This document shows positions 52,316 through 60,806 of a stretch of 64,000 nt of DNA, in pieces. The notes under the pieces are model-generated. The model was not told where the DNA came from. It ran no database searches and saw only the letters and a program-made list of their open reading frames with translations. The DNA is taken from contig CP065001.1 in NCBI GenBank assembly GCA_016700155.1, forward strand, positions 4,216,001 to 4,280,000. The letters run 5' to 3'. Origin of the DNA: Ignavibacteriales bacterium (GTDB lineage: Bacteria; Bacteroidota; Ignavibacteria; Ignavibacteriales; Ignavibacteriaceae). Each line of letters opens with the position of its first letter. Position 1 is the stretch's first letter. The position numbers and the translations under genes were made by a program.

Positions 52316-53665
52316 TCAGCCCGCAAAACAATTACTAATCGCATCAACAAGATTTTCAACTGCAATTATTTTTATATCATTTTTCTTTAATCCCGCGGTG
52401 TTGTTCTGTGGAATGATAACTCTTTTAAAACCGAGTTTAGCGGCTTCCTGTATTCTCTTTTCGATGTTGCTAACACTGCGTACTTCTCCGCCAAGCCCTA
52501 CTTCACCAATTACTACGGTGTTGTTATCTGCGACTTTATCTAATAGATTAGAGGCAATACTGCAGCAGACAGCAAGATCAATAGCTGGCTCATAAATTTT
52601 TACACCGCCAGCCATATTTAGAAAAACATTATTTGCTGATAATCTGTATCCGCATCTCTTCTCAAGTACAGCAAGGAGAATTGATAGTCTTCTGTAATCA
52701 AATCCTGTTGCAACGCGCTGCGGGTTTCCAAAGTTTGATGGTGTAACAAGCGCCTGTACTTCGAGTAGTATCGGTCGTGTGCCCTCCATACTTGCGGTTA
52801 TAACCGAGCCTGATGTATTTCGGTCGCGTTCGCTTAAAAATAACTCACTGGGATTTGTGACTTCTCTCAATCCGTTTTCGCGCATCTCAAACACACCAAT
52901 TTCATTTGTACTGCCGAACCGGTTTTTCTGTGCGCGTAAAATTCTGAACGAATGATGCGACTCGCCTTCAAACTGAATCACCGCATCAACAATATGCTCA
53001 AGTATCTTCGGACCCGCTATCGTTCCCTCCTTAGTAACGTGCCCGATGATGATAACAGAAAATCCTTTCTTCTTTGCTTCTTCCATAAACAATGAAGTTG
53101 ATTCACGTATCTGTGTAATTGTTCCGGCAGAGTTCTGCATATCACTTCTCTGCATTGTCTGTATTGAATCTACAATTACTACTGCGGGTTCAATTTCGTT
53201 TATTGCAGAGATAATTGGATTAAGATCAGTCTCCGCAATTATATAGATATCATCCGAAGTAATTTTTAGTCTTGATGAACGGAGTTTGATCTGTTTTAAA
53301 GATTCTTCGCCAGTTACATACAGGACTTTGTTTTTAATTGTTGCGGCAGTCTGTAATGCGAGTGTTGATTTGCCGATTCCCGGATCACCGGCAAGAAGTA
53401 TTACAGAGCCGGGCATAATCCCTCCGCCAAGAACACGATCAAATTCGTTAATGCCTGTCATTATTCTGTCTTCTTCCGCGGCAGAAATTTCATTTATCTT
53501 CTTCGCTGTGAAAGGAGATTTAGTTCGTGCTGATTTGTTCTTTGTGGGTTCAATTATTTCTTCGGTGAATGAATTCCATGAATCACATTCAGGACATTTG
53601 CCTATCCATCTTAGTGATTCGTACCCGCAGTTTGAGCAGATGTATTTTATTTTAGGTTTAGCCAT
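52316..53665 (-). CDS. radA: DNA repair protein RadA
   Basis: 449 residues with the full RadA layout: zinc ribbon (C10, C13, C24, C27), RecA-like ATPase with Walker A GDPGIGKST (93-101), the RadA-specific KNRFG motif in RAQKNRFGSTNEIGVF, and a C-terminal Lon-protease-like domain (AGGVKIYEPAIDLAVCCSIA, then VIGEVGLGGEVR). It drives branch migration in homologous recombination and helps process stalled forks. The ATG at 53665 lies five bases from a CACTAAG repeat, so its promoter must lie within or beyond inserted repeat DNA. Cytoplasmic. Confidence 0.96.
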   Translation of the reverse strand: MAKPKIKYICSNCGYESLRWIGKCPECDSWNSFTEEIIEPTKNKSARTKSPFTAKKINEISAAEEDRIMTGINEFDRVLGGGIMPGSVILLAGDPGIGKSTLALQTAATIKNKVLYVTGEESLKQIKLRSSRLKITSDDIYIIAETDLNPIISAINEIEPAVVIVDSIQTMQRSDMQNSAGTITQIRESTSLFMEEAKKKGFSVIIIGHVTKEGTIAGPKILEHIVDAVIQFEGESHHSFRILRAQKNRFGSTNEIGVFEMRENGLREVTNPSELFLSERDRNTSGSVITASMEGTRPILLEVQALVTPSNFGNPQRVATGFDYRRLSILLAVLEKRCGYRLSANNVFLNMAGGVKIYEPAIDLAVCCSIASNLLDKVADNNTVVIGEVGLGGEVRSVSNIEKRIQEAAKLGFKRVIIPQNNTAGLKKNDIKIIAVENLVDAISNCFAG

Positions 53666-53670
53666 GATTT

Positions 53671-53713
53671 TTTTACCACTAAGGCACTAAGGGCACTTAG
53701 AAACACTAAGAAG
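53671..53713 (+). repeat. CACTAAG-family repeat, copy 3 (left flank of GxxExxY gene)
   Basis: TTTTACCACTAAGGCACTAA then GGGCACTTAGAAACACTAAG and AAG. Faces the copy at 54123 as an inverted repeat. It supplies the stop codon and the last two Ser codons of the GxxExxY gene. Confidence 0.88.
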
Positions 53714-54122
53714 ATGGAAGTTTCGAAAATTCTTCTGTAACAAGCGGGATTAAACTTTCGGTTATGTTTTCACAATTAAAATTGATTAGCAATCCTTTGG
53801 GTTTGCCTGTCAATTTTAAATATGATAGTAATTGGGCTTTATATACTGGTATCATGATTTCAACAGCTTTCAATTCAACAATGACAATATCATTTACCAA
53901 TAAATCGAGTACCAAAGTTGTTCCGAGATCTTTTCCTTTATACAAAACTGGAACCGGAATATGTTTGTTAACAATTAATCCAGCCGAAGTTAATTCTTCA
54001 ATCAAACAGGTTTCATAAACAGATTCTAATAATCCGGGACCAAGCTGCTTATGCACTTCAATCGCACAACCGACAATTTTATAAGAAATCTGGTTAACTA
54101 TTTCTTTGGTAATTGTTTTCAT
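53706..54122 (-). CDS. GxxExxY protein (PD-(D/E)XK-nuclease-like), bounded by inverted repeats
   Basis: 138 residues. The defining G30-x-x-E33-x-x-Y36 lies in GPGLLESVYE after HKQLG. A nuclease-type core follows: D73 in LVLDLLVND, then E83-L-K85 in VIVELKA, the D...E-x-K pattern of PD-(D/E)XK enzymes. The family is widespread, in several copies per genome, without an established function. The coding region begins directly against one CACTAAG repeat and ends inside an inverted copy of it, so gene plus repeats appear as one unit of about 500 bases between radA and alaS. Cytoplasmic. Could be a mobile or homing-type module. Confidence 0.9.
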   Translation of the reverse strand: MKTITKEIVNQISYKIVGCAIEVHKQLGPGLLESVYETCLIEELTSAGLIVNKHIPVPVLYKGKDLGTTLVLDLLVNDIVIVELKAVEIMIPVYKAQLLSYLKLTGKPKGLLINFNCENITESLIPLVTEEFSKLPSS

Positions 54123-54168
54123 TTCTTCTTAGTGAAACTTAGTGTTCTAAGTGTCTTAGTGGTTAATT
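54123..54168 (-). repeat. CACTAAG-family repeat, copy 4 (right flank of GxxExxY gene)
   Basis: TTCTTCTTAGTGAAACTTAG, TGTTCTAAGTGTCTTAGTGG and TTAATT, starting at the base after the GxxExxY ATG. In the reverse direction it reads ACCACTAAGACACTTAGAAC, matching copy 3. Confidence 0.88.
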
Positions 54169-54203
54169 TCCTTTAATACCTTCTCATGGTTACTGTAATC
54201 TCT

Positions 54204-54266
54204 TTTTACCACTCAGGCACTCCCGAAGGGATGCCTTCGGCATAAGGGCACTTAGAAACACTAAGG
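54204..54266 (+). repeat. CACTAAG-family repeat, copy 5, with nested palindrome
   Basis: ACCACTCAGGCACT, then an insertion CCCGAAGGGATGCCTTCGG, then AAGGGCACTTAGAAACACTAAGG. Apart from the insertion it equals copy 3. The insertion can fold as CCGAAGG / CCTTCGG. Ends just before the alaS stop codon at 54279. Confidence 0.85.
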
Positions 54267-54278
54267 CTCTGGAATATA

Positions 54279-56858
54279 TCATAAAAACTTTTTTACAATC
54301 TCTTCAACGCCGGACAGTGCTGAACTGATTTTATCTACATCTTTTCCACCAGCTGTTGCAAGATGCGGTCTTCCGCCGCCTCCGCCGCCGACAAGCTTTG
54401 CGAGTTCGCCGACAATTTTCCCCGCACTGAGTTTTTTATCTTTAATTAGATCATCACTTACAACACAAACAATTCCGGCTTTACCTTCGGGTTCAGCAAA
54501 CAAAACACCGACACCGCTTTTAATACGATTGCGTAATTCATCACCGAAGGATTTTAATTCATCCATTGTGTCTGCGTTTATCTTGCCCTTATAAACTTTG
54601 ATGGAATCAACTTCAGAATATTTGGAAAGTACCGGATCAACCTGGTTTAACTTACCAGCCATTTTAAGTTCAGAGATTTCTTTCTCAAGTTTTTTCCTTA
54701 CATCGGTTAATTCAGCAATTTTTTCTTCGGAGTTTTTAAGAAGACCTAGTTGAGATAAAATATACTGCTCAACACCAAGTCCAGTTACGGCTTCGATTCT
54801 TCTTACACCGCTAGCAATTGACGATTCACTAACAATTTTAAACAAACCGATCTGTGAAGAATTTTTAACGTGAGTTCCTCCGCAGAACTCCATACTAAAA
54901 TCACCAAACTGAACAACGTTAACCTTATCGCCGTACTTGTCACCAAAGAACATCAGCGCGCCCATCTTCTTTGCAGTGTCAAATGGAATGTTACGGTGAT
55001 GCTGAAGCTCAATATTTTTTCGCAGCTCTTCATTCACAAGCGATTCAATATCCCTGATTTCTATTTCACTTAACTTTGAAAAATGAGTGAAGTCAAAACG
55101 CAATCTGTCCGGACCAACATACGACCCAGCCTGGTGAACATGTGTTCCTAAAATTTTTCTTAAAGCGGCATGAAGAAAATGAGTCGCGCTGTGATTACGC
55201 ATTATGTCCCATCTTCGTTTTTCATCAACGAGTGCAAGAACAGAATCACCCGGTTTTATAAGACTATTCTGTTCATTATCTATAACGTGAATTGTTTTGT
55301 TGTCTGTCTTTGTAACATCAACAACCGGGAGTGAATTTGAACTAACAGAAATTACACCGAGATCATCGATCTGTCCGCCGGCTTCAACATAAAAAGGAGT
55401 TTTGTCGAGAATGACAAGATCTTTCCCGTTATCCTTTTTGTGTCCGATAATTTTTGATGAAGATTTTAATTCATCATAACCGGTGAATACAGAACTGGTG
55501 TCTTTATCAAACGTAAAATCATTTAAGTTATCAAGGTTGATATTCACCGAAGCAAATTTTTCTTTTGATGCATCACGTCCGCGTTGTTTTTGTTCCTCCA
55601 TCAATTTGTTGAATCCGTCTTCATCAATGGCAAAACCTTTTTCACGAGCCATTACGTTTGTGAGATCGACAGGGAAACCGAAAGTATCGTAAAGTTTAAA
55701 AACATCATTTCCTGAAATTACTTTTGATTCTTTCATATTCTGAACAAGCGAATCAAACAGTTCTATTCCTCTGTCAAGAGTCACATTAAAACTTTCCTCT
55801 TCAGCTTTAATAACTTTTTCAACATACTTTTGCTTTTCGGCAAGTTCAGGAAAAACATTTCCCATATTCTTTACAAGAGTATAAACGAGTTTATGAAGAA
55901 ATGGTTTATTGAGATTTAATTTTCTCCCGTAACGAGCGGCTCTTCTTAAAATTCTGCGAAGCACATATCCGCGACCATCATTACCGGGAACAGCACCATC
56001 AGCAATTGCAAACGATAGAGTTCTTATATGATCTGCAATAACACGCATTGCTATTTTATCTTCTTCTTTTTCATATGCGATGTTAGAGATCTTTGAAATC
56101 TCATTTATCATCGGCATAAAAACATCGGTGTCATAGTTAGAACTTTTTTTCTGAAGTACTGCGCATACACGTTCAAAGCCCATTCCCGTATCAACATGCT
56201 TTGCGGGAAGGTCGTGAAGTTTTCCTGTTTCATCACGGTTATACTGAATGAAAACAAGGTTCCAAATTTCAATACATTCCGGAACTCCCGCGTTTACATA
56301 TTTAGGATTATCATAATCATCACTAAGATTTATGTGAATCTCCGAACAAGGACCGCAAGGACCGGTTTCACCCATCTCCCAGAAATTATCTTTCTCATCA
56401 AAACGTAAAATATGATCTGGATTTATATCTGTCTTACTTTTCCACAATTCAAGTGCTTCGTCATCCGTTCTGTAAACCGTAGCCCAGATTCTTTCCTTTG
56501 GAAGTTTCCATACATCAGTGAGTAATTCCCATGCCCATTCAATTGCTTCTGATTTATAATAATCGCCGAACGACCAGTTGCCAAGCATTTCAAAAAATGT
56601 GTGGTGATAAGTATCGTGACCAACTTCTTCAAGGTCGTTATGTTTGCCGCTTACGCGAATACATTTTTGTGTGTCAGCCGCTCGTTTGTATTCGCGTGTT
56701 CCTTTGCCGAGGAATACGTCTTTGAATTGATTCATTCCCGCGTTGGTGAATAATAATGTCGGATCATCGAATGGAACTACCGGTGAACTTGGTACGATTC
56801 TATGTTCTTTTGATTTGAAAAAATCTAAAAATTGCTGTCTGATTTCAGTTGATGTCAT
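54279..56858 (-). CDS. alaS: Alanine-tRNA ligase
   Basis: 859 residues, slightly shorter than the E. coli enzyme (876). The class II aminoacylation domain (about 1-240, TNAGMNQFKDVFLG, RVSGKHNDLEEVGHDTYHHT), tRNA-binding helical domain, editing domain with zinc residues SATHFLHAALRK (His about 556) and FCGGTHV (Cys about 657), and the C-terminal DHHA1 part with GGGGGGRPHLATAGG are all present. It charges tRNA-Ala and clears Ser- and Gly-tRNA-Ala. The stop lies 12 bases from CACTAAG repeat copy 5. Confidence 0.97.
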   Translation of the reverse strand: MTSTEIRQQFLDFFKSKEHRIVPSSPVVPFDDPTLLFTNAGMNQFKDVFLGKGTREYKRAADTQKCIRVSGKHNDLEEVGHDTYHHTFFEMLGNWSFGDYYKSEAIEWAWELLTDVWKLPKERIWATVYRTDDEALELWKSKTDINPDHILRFDEKDNFWEMGETGPCGPCSEIHINLSDDYDNPKYVNAGVPECIEIWNLVFIQYNRDETGKLHDLPAKHVDTGMGFERVCAVLQKKSSNYDTDVFMPMINEISKISNIAYEKEEDKIAMRVIADHIRTLSFAIADGAVPGNDGRGYVLRRILRRAARYGRKLNLNKPFLHKLVYTLVKNMGNVFPELAEKQKYVEKVIKAEEESFNVTLDRGIELFDSLVQNMKESKVISGNDVFKLYDTFGFPVDLTNVMAREKGFAIDEDGFNKLMEEQKQRGRDASKEKFASVNINLDNLNDFTFDKDTSSVFTGYDELKSSSKIIGHKKDNGKDLVILDKTPFYVEAGGQIDDLGVISVSSNSLPVVDVTKTDNKTIHVIDNEQNSLIKPGDSVLALVDEKRRWDIMRNHSATHFLHAALRKILGTHVHQAGSYVGPDRLRFDFTHFSKLSEIEIRDIESLVNEELRKNIELQHHRNIPFDTAKKMGALMFFGDKYGDKVNVVQFGDFSMEFCGGTHVKNSSQIGLFKIVSESSIASGVRRIEAVTGLGVEQYILSQLGLLKNSEEKIAELTDVRKKLEKEISELKMAGKLNQVDPVLSKYSEVDSIKVYKGKINADTMDELKSFGDELRNRIKSGVGVLFAEPEGKAGIVCVVSDDLIKDKKLSAGKIVGELAKLVGGGGGGRPHLATAGGKDVDKISSALSGVEEIVKKFL

Positions 56859-56957
56859 TGTATTCTTGTTGTTAAAAATTGTGCAGCAAAGATAATAAAT
56901 ATAGGTTTAAGCGGGAAGGAGAGTTATCCTGCTAAACCTGAAAAGGAAAAATTATGG

Positions 56958-57020
56958 GGTAGCCGTAACCTTCAGGTTGCGGGATTAGGGATGTTAGGCA
57001 GGCTGAAGCCTGCGCCTACC
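56958..57020. repeat. REP-like palindromic repeat, copy 2
   Basis: GGTAGCCGTAACCTTCAGGT, TGCGGGATTAGGGATGTTAG and GCAGGCTGAAGCCTGCGCCTACC in two parts. The ends GGTAG-C / G-CCTACC are inverted; the inner halves match those of copy 1 at 2741-2800 in opposite order. It lies between alaS and the FecR/TPR gene. Confidence 0.8.
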
Positions 57021-57060
57021 GGCGGTCTTTTAAATTAATGGTGTGGGTGAAAACAACTTG

Positions 57061-57741
57061 TCAATTTGTAACTATTTTTTTCTCAAGCAGTTCGATCTTC
57101 TTTTCAACATCAGCTTTTTCTTTTTCGCTTAATGTTAATTTGGAAATGGAAACATATTCACCGTACGCTTCTTCATTCAGTCCTTTGTTAAAAAGAATAT
57201 CAGCAAAGAAAATTCTGTATGATGTAATTTCTTTTACGGATGGATACTTTCTATATGTTTCTTTTGCTGCAATAACTGCGGATTCATTAAATCCATTTTC
57301 TGATAATTGTTTTGCCCCATTCAAACGTTTAATACCATAGTCGTGATTTTCTAAAGTATTATTTTTTTTACCGTTTTCATTTGTACCATACACCGCGGTG
57401 TCGTGCGATTTACTCTTTTCTTTTTTTCTCGGGGCATTTAACATGTCTTCCATAGCTAACGCGAGCAGAAGTTCTTCGGTTGTCATCTTTTTAATATCTG
57501 AAACCAATACTGCGGAAGATTCTTTCAGCATAAAAAAGGAATTGCTGTTTGAGATTCTGACAGAAGAATTTTTTTCTGTCATCAGCATTGAAGTTGAATT
57601 GATAGTTTCACCTGAACTGACTTCAATCCACTTTTCTTCTCCGGCGGGTAATTTCTTAACGGTTCCGGATACTTTTTCTACTTTGAATGATTGCGCGTTC
57701 AAAGTGATTATGCTTAATAATATCAGTAATAATGTTTTCAT
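57061..57741 (-). CDS. FecR-like protein with TPR-like C-terminus, exported
   Basis: 226 residues. Signal peptide (1-16, ending LNAQ). A FecR-like beta domain (about 18-85, VEKVSGTVKKLPAGEEKWIE ... MTEKNSSVRISNSNSFFML) senses or anchors in FecR proteins. A Lys-rich linker (KKEKSKSHDTAVYG) leads to helical TPR-like repeats (about 135-226, KRLNGAKQLSENGFNESAVI) and a coiled-coil end. GAGG precedes ATG 57741. Last gene of the operon with the transglutaminase-like barrel gene (17 bases upstream). Confidence 0.8.
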   Translation of the reverse strand: MKTLLLILLSIITLNAQSFKVEKVSGTVKKLPAGEEKWIEVSSGETINSTSMLMTEKNSSVRISNSNSFFMLKESSAVLVSDIKKMTTEELLLALAMEDMLNAPRKKEKSKSHDTAVYGTNENGKKNNTLENHDYGIKRLNGAKQLSENGFNESAVIAAKETYRKYPSVKEITSYRIFFADILFNKGLNEEAYGEYVSISKLTLSEKEKADVEKKIELLEKKIVTN

Positions 57742-57758
57742 ATTAACCTCAAAGTACT

Positions 57759-59747
57759 TTAATAAACATCAATAATTTCTACTTTATTTTTTGCGAGTCC
57801 GTAAGAATCGATTGCTTCAGAATAAAATTTTGCTGATCCTGTTTTCCATGCTGTTTCAAAATCTGTCAATGAAGTCGTTTCAACGGGTATCCAAACTTCA
57901 TCTCCGCCGTTTTCATTTTTACGCACAAATATTTTTCTGTCATTAGCAGTAATTATTCCTGCTTGTGCGGGAGACAATTCAGTGTTAACCAGAAGATTTA
58001 CGTGTCTTATCCCCCCGGTTTCTTTGTAATCGACTAAAGCGGTTTCAATTCCAACACTCTCAAGAATCGAACTGAAGCAGACACTGAGATCATCACAGTC
58101 GCCGCCTTTTAATTCTTTTGTCTGATGCGGGAACTGTACGTGTTCAGCAGATGCTCTGGGGTCAGAGATATAAACAAGATTACTCACGAATTCATTAAAA
58201 AGGATTTTTGTTTTATAATATTTCAGCAGGTTTGATGCCGATGAATCAAGCTCTTGTTTATACTTACTCAAAATATTTTTTGAATAGTTCATTGAATAAG
58301 TAAGATCTTTTTTAATGAAGTAACGAAGATTTTTTACATTACCATCCCAGGCGTTTATTCCATTTACGAGCAACGGTTTTTGAATATGATCATCTGTGTT
58401 TTCGCTTTCTGTTATCAGGTAAAAATCAGCGGATGCTATTTCCGAACGCTCTTTGTTGTATGAATCACCTATCAATGCGAAAAATTTTATTTCAATAGTA
58501 TCGTTAGGCGGAATAGTTATTGACGGCGATTGAAATTTATCCTGGTTTATCCCATCTATTCTGCATGCCGGTTTAACAACAAGTGGTTTGTCGGTGAGGT
58601 TTACAACTTTGCCAACGGCTATGGGAGAATCAATATATTCTTCAGACAATGTCGGATATATTTCATTCACCAGTTGTAAATCAAGAAGTTCGGCTTTCTT
58701 CTCTACAAGTGTATTTAATGTTAGTGAAAATGTAAGAACAGCCTTATCAAAACTATACCGGTTATTAAGAACATTGTTTAATCCTTCATCCCTGAAAGTA
58801 TTGTAAGATGAAATTCCGTTTCGTTCTGAAAAATATTTTACACCGGAAAGTGTAACGCCCCATAAGTTTGTCGCGTATGATACCGCTGGTAGAATTCCGG
58901 CAACAAACGGCTGCTGATGTTTGTTGTGAAGAGTTGTAACACTGAATCCAAGATTTCCATTTGAAGAATGATGGATATAATTCACTCCCGCTAAAAATGA
59001 ATTATCACTTTCATATAAAACGTTGATGTTAAATGATCTTGCGGGCGAATAAGTTATTCCCGTCATAAATCCGCGTGTGGCTTTTAATTCATATTCATTT
59101 AACGAAGGATTATCGTGAGACTTGCCAAAATTTAATAGGTTGATTGAAGACGCTGTTACAGAAAGTTCATCAGAAAAAAAATAATTAAGACCCAGATCAG
59201 CTTTCCAGAAATTTCTTTTTGAATTTTCTGAATTTCTGACAATGTAAAGTGTATCCGAAAATACAGGGACCAAAAACTCCTGGCTGAAATCTTCTTCAAA
59301 CATTCTTAAAGAAAATCCTGCTGAAAACTCCGGGGTGAACAAATATGAATATCCAAATCCAAACAGTTCCTTATAAGTAAAATTTGAAGTGAGTGATTGA
59401 ACAGTTGAGTCTTCAAAAATAATTGATTCACCCGAATTGAACACAAACTCCTTTTGATATCCTGGAGTATATCGGGCTGAGAAGGAGTGTCCGTCTATTT
59501 TTTTTGAAAGTGAGATTATAAAGATGTTCGACGAAAGATTATCAGAAAATTCTCCGCCATAGCTTACATTAAATCCCCAGTCTTTCAGCGGATTATAATT
59601 TCCCGGGTTGCTTTCAAATCCATTTAATACTGCTGTTTTGTTTTTTGAAATACCCCAGTATCCGTTAAGACCGAATGATGATTGACCATATGTGTTTAAT
59701 ATGACCATAAGTGAAAATTGTATTATTACAAATATTTTTTTGATCAA
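57759..59747 (-). CDS. Outer-membrane barrel fused to a transglutaminase-like domain
   Basis: 662 residues from a TTG start at 59747 that overlaps the stop of 59744 (TTGA). Signal peptide ends TYGQ. Residues 22-310 are barrel strands (FGLNGYWGISKNKTAVLNGF ... VTLSGVKYFSERNG), followed by a beta-sandwich (about 350-440) and a C-terminal transglutaminase-like domain. There GGDCDDLSVCFSSILES (Cys about 556), IRHVNLLVNT (His about 586) and WIPVETT match the papain-like Cys-His-acid pattern, with Glu where Asp is usual. It may cross-link or cleave envelope proteins. The combination of barrel and transglutaminase is unusual. Confidence 0.8.
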   Translation of the reverse strand: MIKKIFVIIQFSLMVILNTYGQSSFGLNGYWGISKNKTAVLNGFESNPGNYNPLKDWGFNVSYGGEFSDNLSSNIFIISLSKKIDGHSFSARYTPGYQKEFVFNSGESIIFEDSTVQSLTSNFTYKELFGFGYSYLFTPEFSAGFSLRMFEEDFSQEFLVPVFSDTLYIVRNSENSKRNFWKADLGLNYFFSDELSVTASSINLLNFGKSHDNPSLNEYELKATRGFMTGITYSPARSFNINVLYESDNSFLAGVNYIHHSSNGNLGFSVTTLHNKHQQPFVAGILPAVSYATNLWGVTLSGVKYFSERNGISSYNTFRDEGLNNVLNNRYSFDKAVLTFSLTLNTLVEKKAELLDLQLVNEIYPTLSEEYIDSPIAVGKVVNLTDKPLVVKPACRIDGINQDKFQSPSITIPPNDTIEIKFFALIGDSYNKERSEIASADFYLITESENTDDHIQKPLLVNGINAWDGNVKNLRYFIKKDLTYSMNYSKNILSKYKQELDSSASNLLKYYKTKILFNEFVSNLVYISDPRASAEHVQFPHQTKELKGGDCDDLSVCFSSILESVGIETALVDYKETGGIRHVNLLVNTELSPAQAGIITANDRKIFVRKNENGGDEVWIPVETTSLTDFETAWKTGSAKFYSEAIDSYGLAKNKVEIIDVY

Positions 59748-60652
59748 GGAATCTCGACAACTATACTGTGAATACTTTGTGATCTGACAAACAACTCGTT
59801 ATCCGTAGAAACATGTTTCCCTTCATATTTTCTGACGAGCGAAACAACTATCTGGTTGAATCGGTCTTTAGGAATTGCATTCAGTAATCCCGGGGGAATA
59901 ACAAGACTTCCGTCATCGGCAGTTTTAATTTTATATAAAGGTATTGCAATGTGATTGTTCCTAAGCTTTGCACCTATGATCACCTCAACAGGAAGTGGTG
60001 AAGTGTTGGTCCAGGTAAGCATTGCCTGTAGCCTGTTATTAGCATTTGAACGATTGATTACAAGACTGCCGGTTATTTCCGGTGGTGTCGGAATATCGAA
60101 TGAAGTTATAAGAGCTACTCCAAGTCTTAATTTGAAGTTTATGGCAGAGTTATAAATAAAATTAAACGGATCCGAATGATTTCCTCTTCCTCTGTAAAGA
60201 AGATGCTGCCATCCTAAAGTGGTATCTCTTATTCCGTTTCTGTCTTTAAATCTGATTTTAAATGGAACCTGGTTTGCTTCAACATCATTAAAACTAACAT
60301 TGCCAAGTATTCTTGTTCTGTAGCCGATGAGTCTTTCGTTCAAATCAAAGTATGGAACAGTTCTGTCAAAAAATATTGCCTGGGCACTTGATATGTTCGT
60401 TGTAAATGAGTTGTCTGTGATCTTTATTCCGCTGACAGCAATATAATTTGTGAATCTTAAAAACTCCTCAACTGTTCCTGTTGAATCGATGCCTTTACTA
60501 ATTTCACTTTCGGGGTCAGAGGTTATAACTTCAATCTCAACATTGTCGCTGTTTCCTGTTTCGGGTTCAAGAACAACCGGTGATGGTTTATCACATCCGT
60601 AAACAAAAAGTATTATTGCAAGCAGTGCTAAATATTTATTCAATCTGGTCAT
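59744..60652 (-). CDS. Lipoprotein of unknown function
   Basis: 302 residues. Lipobox at LFVYGC (Cys about 20) then DKPSPVVLEPETG. The mature part is beta-rich (FTNYIAVSGIKITDNSFTTN ... VPFKIRFKDRNGI) and ends SQSIHSIVVEIP. No family named. Overlap with 57759 by the TTGA bases shows joint translation. Second of four genes in an envelope operon. Confidence 0.74.
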   Translation of the reverse strand: MTRLNKYLALLAIILFVYGCDKPSPVVLEPETGNSDNVEIEVITSDPESEISKGIDSTGTVEEFLRFTNYIAVSGIKITDNSFTTNISSAQAIFFDRTVPYFDLNERLIGYRTRILGNVSFNDVEANQVPFKIRFKDRNGIRDTTLGWQHLLYRGRGNHSDPFNFIYNSAINFKLRLGVALITSFDIPTPPEITGSLVINRSNANNRLQAMLTWTNTSPLPVEVIIGAKLRNNHIAIPLYKIKTADDGSLVIPPGLLNAIPKDRFNQIVVSLVRKYEGKHVSTDNELFVRSQSIHSIVVEIP

Positions 60653-60806
60653 TGTTGTTAAACTTAATATTGCCGGTTAATTTAGTCAATTCTGTATTCA
60701 ATATGATCTTGTGATTTAAAGCATAACGAAGCTGCCGGGCTTTTATGAATGAGGGAAAGCTTATTCATTTTTCGACAGCTTCTGTTATGCAATTATTAAA
60801 TATTTA

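Noticed and set aside
52261..54266. CACTAAG repeats as a CRISPR array
   Set aside because: Spacing is irregular, orientation changes, and a protein gene lies between copies; no cas genes.
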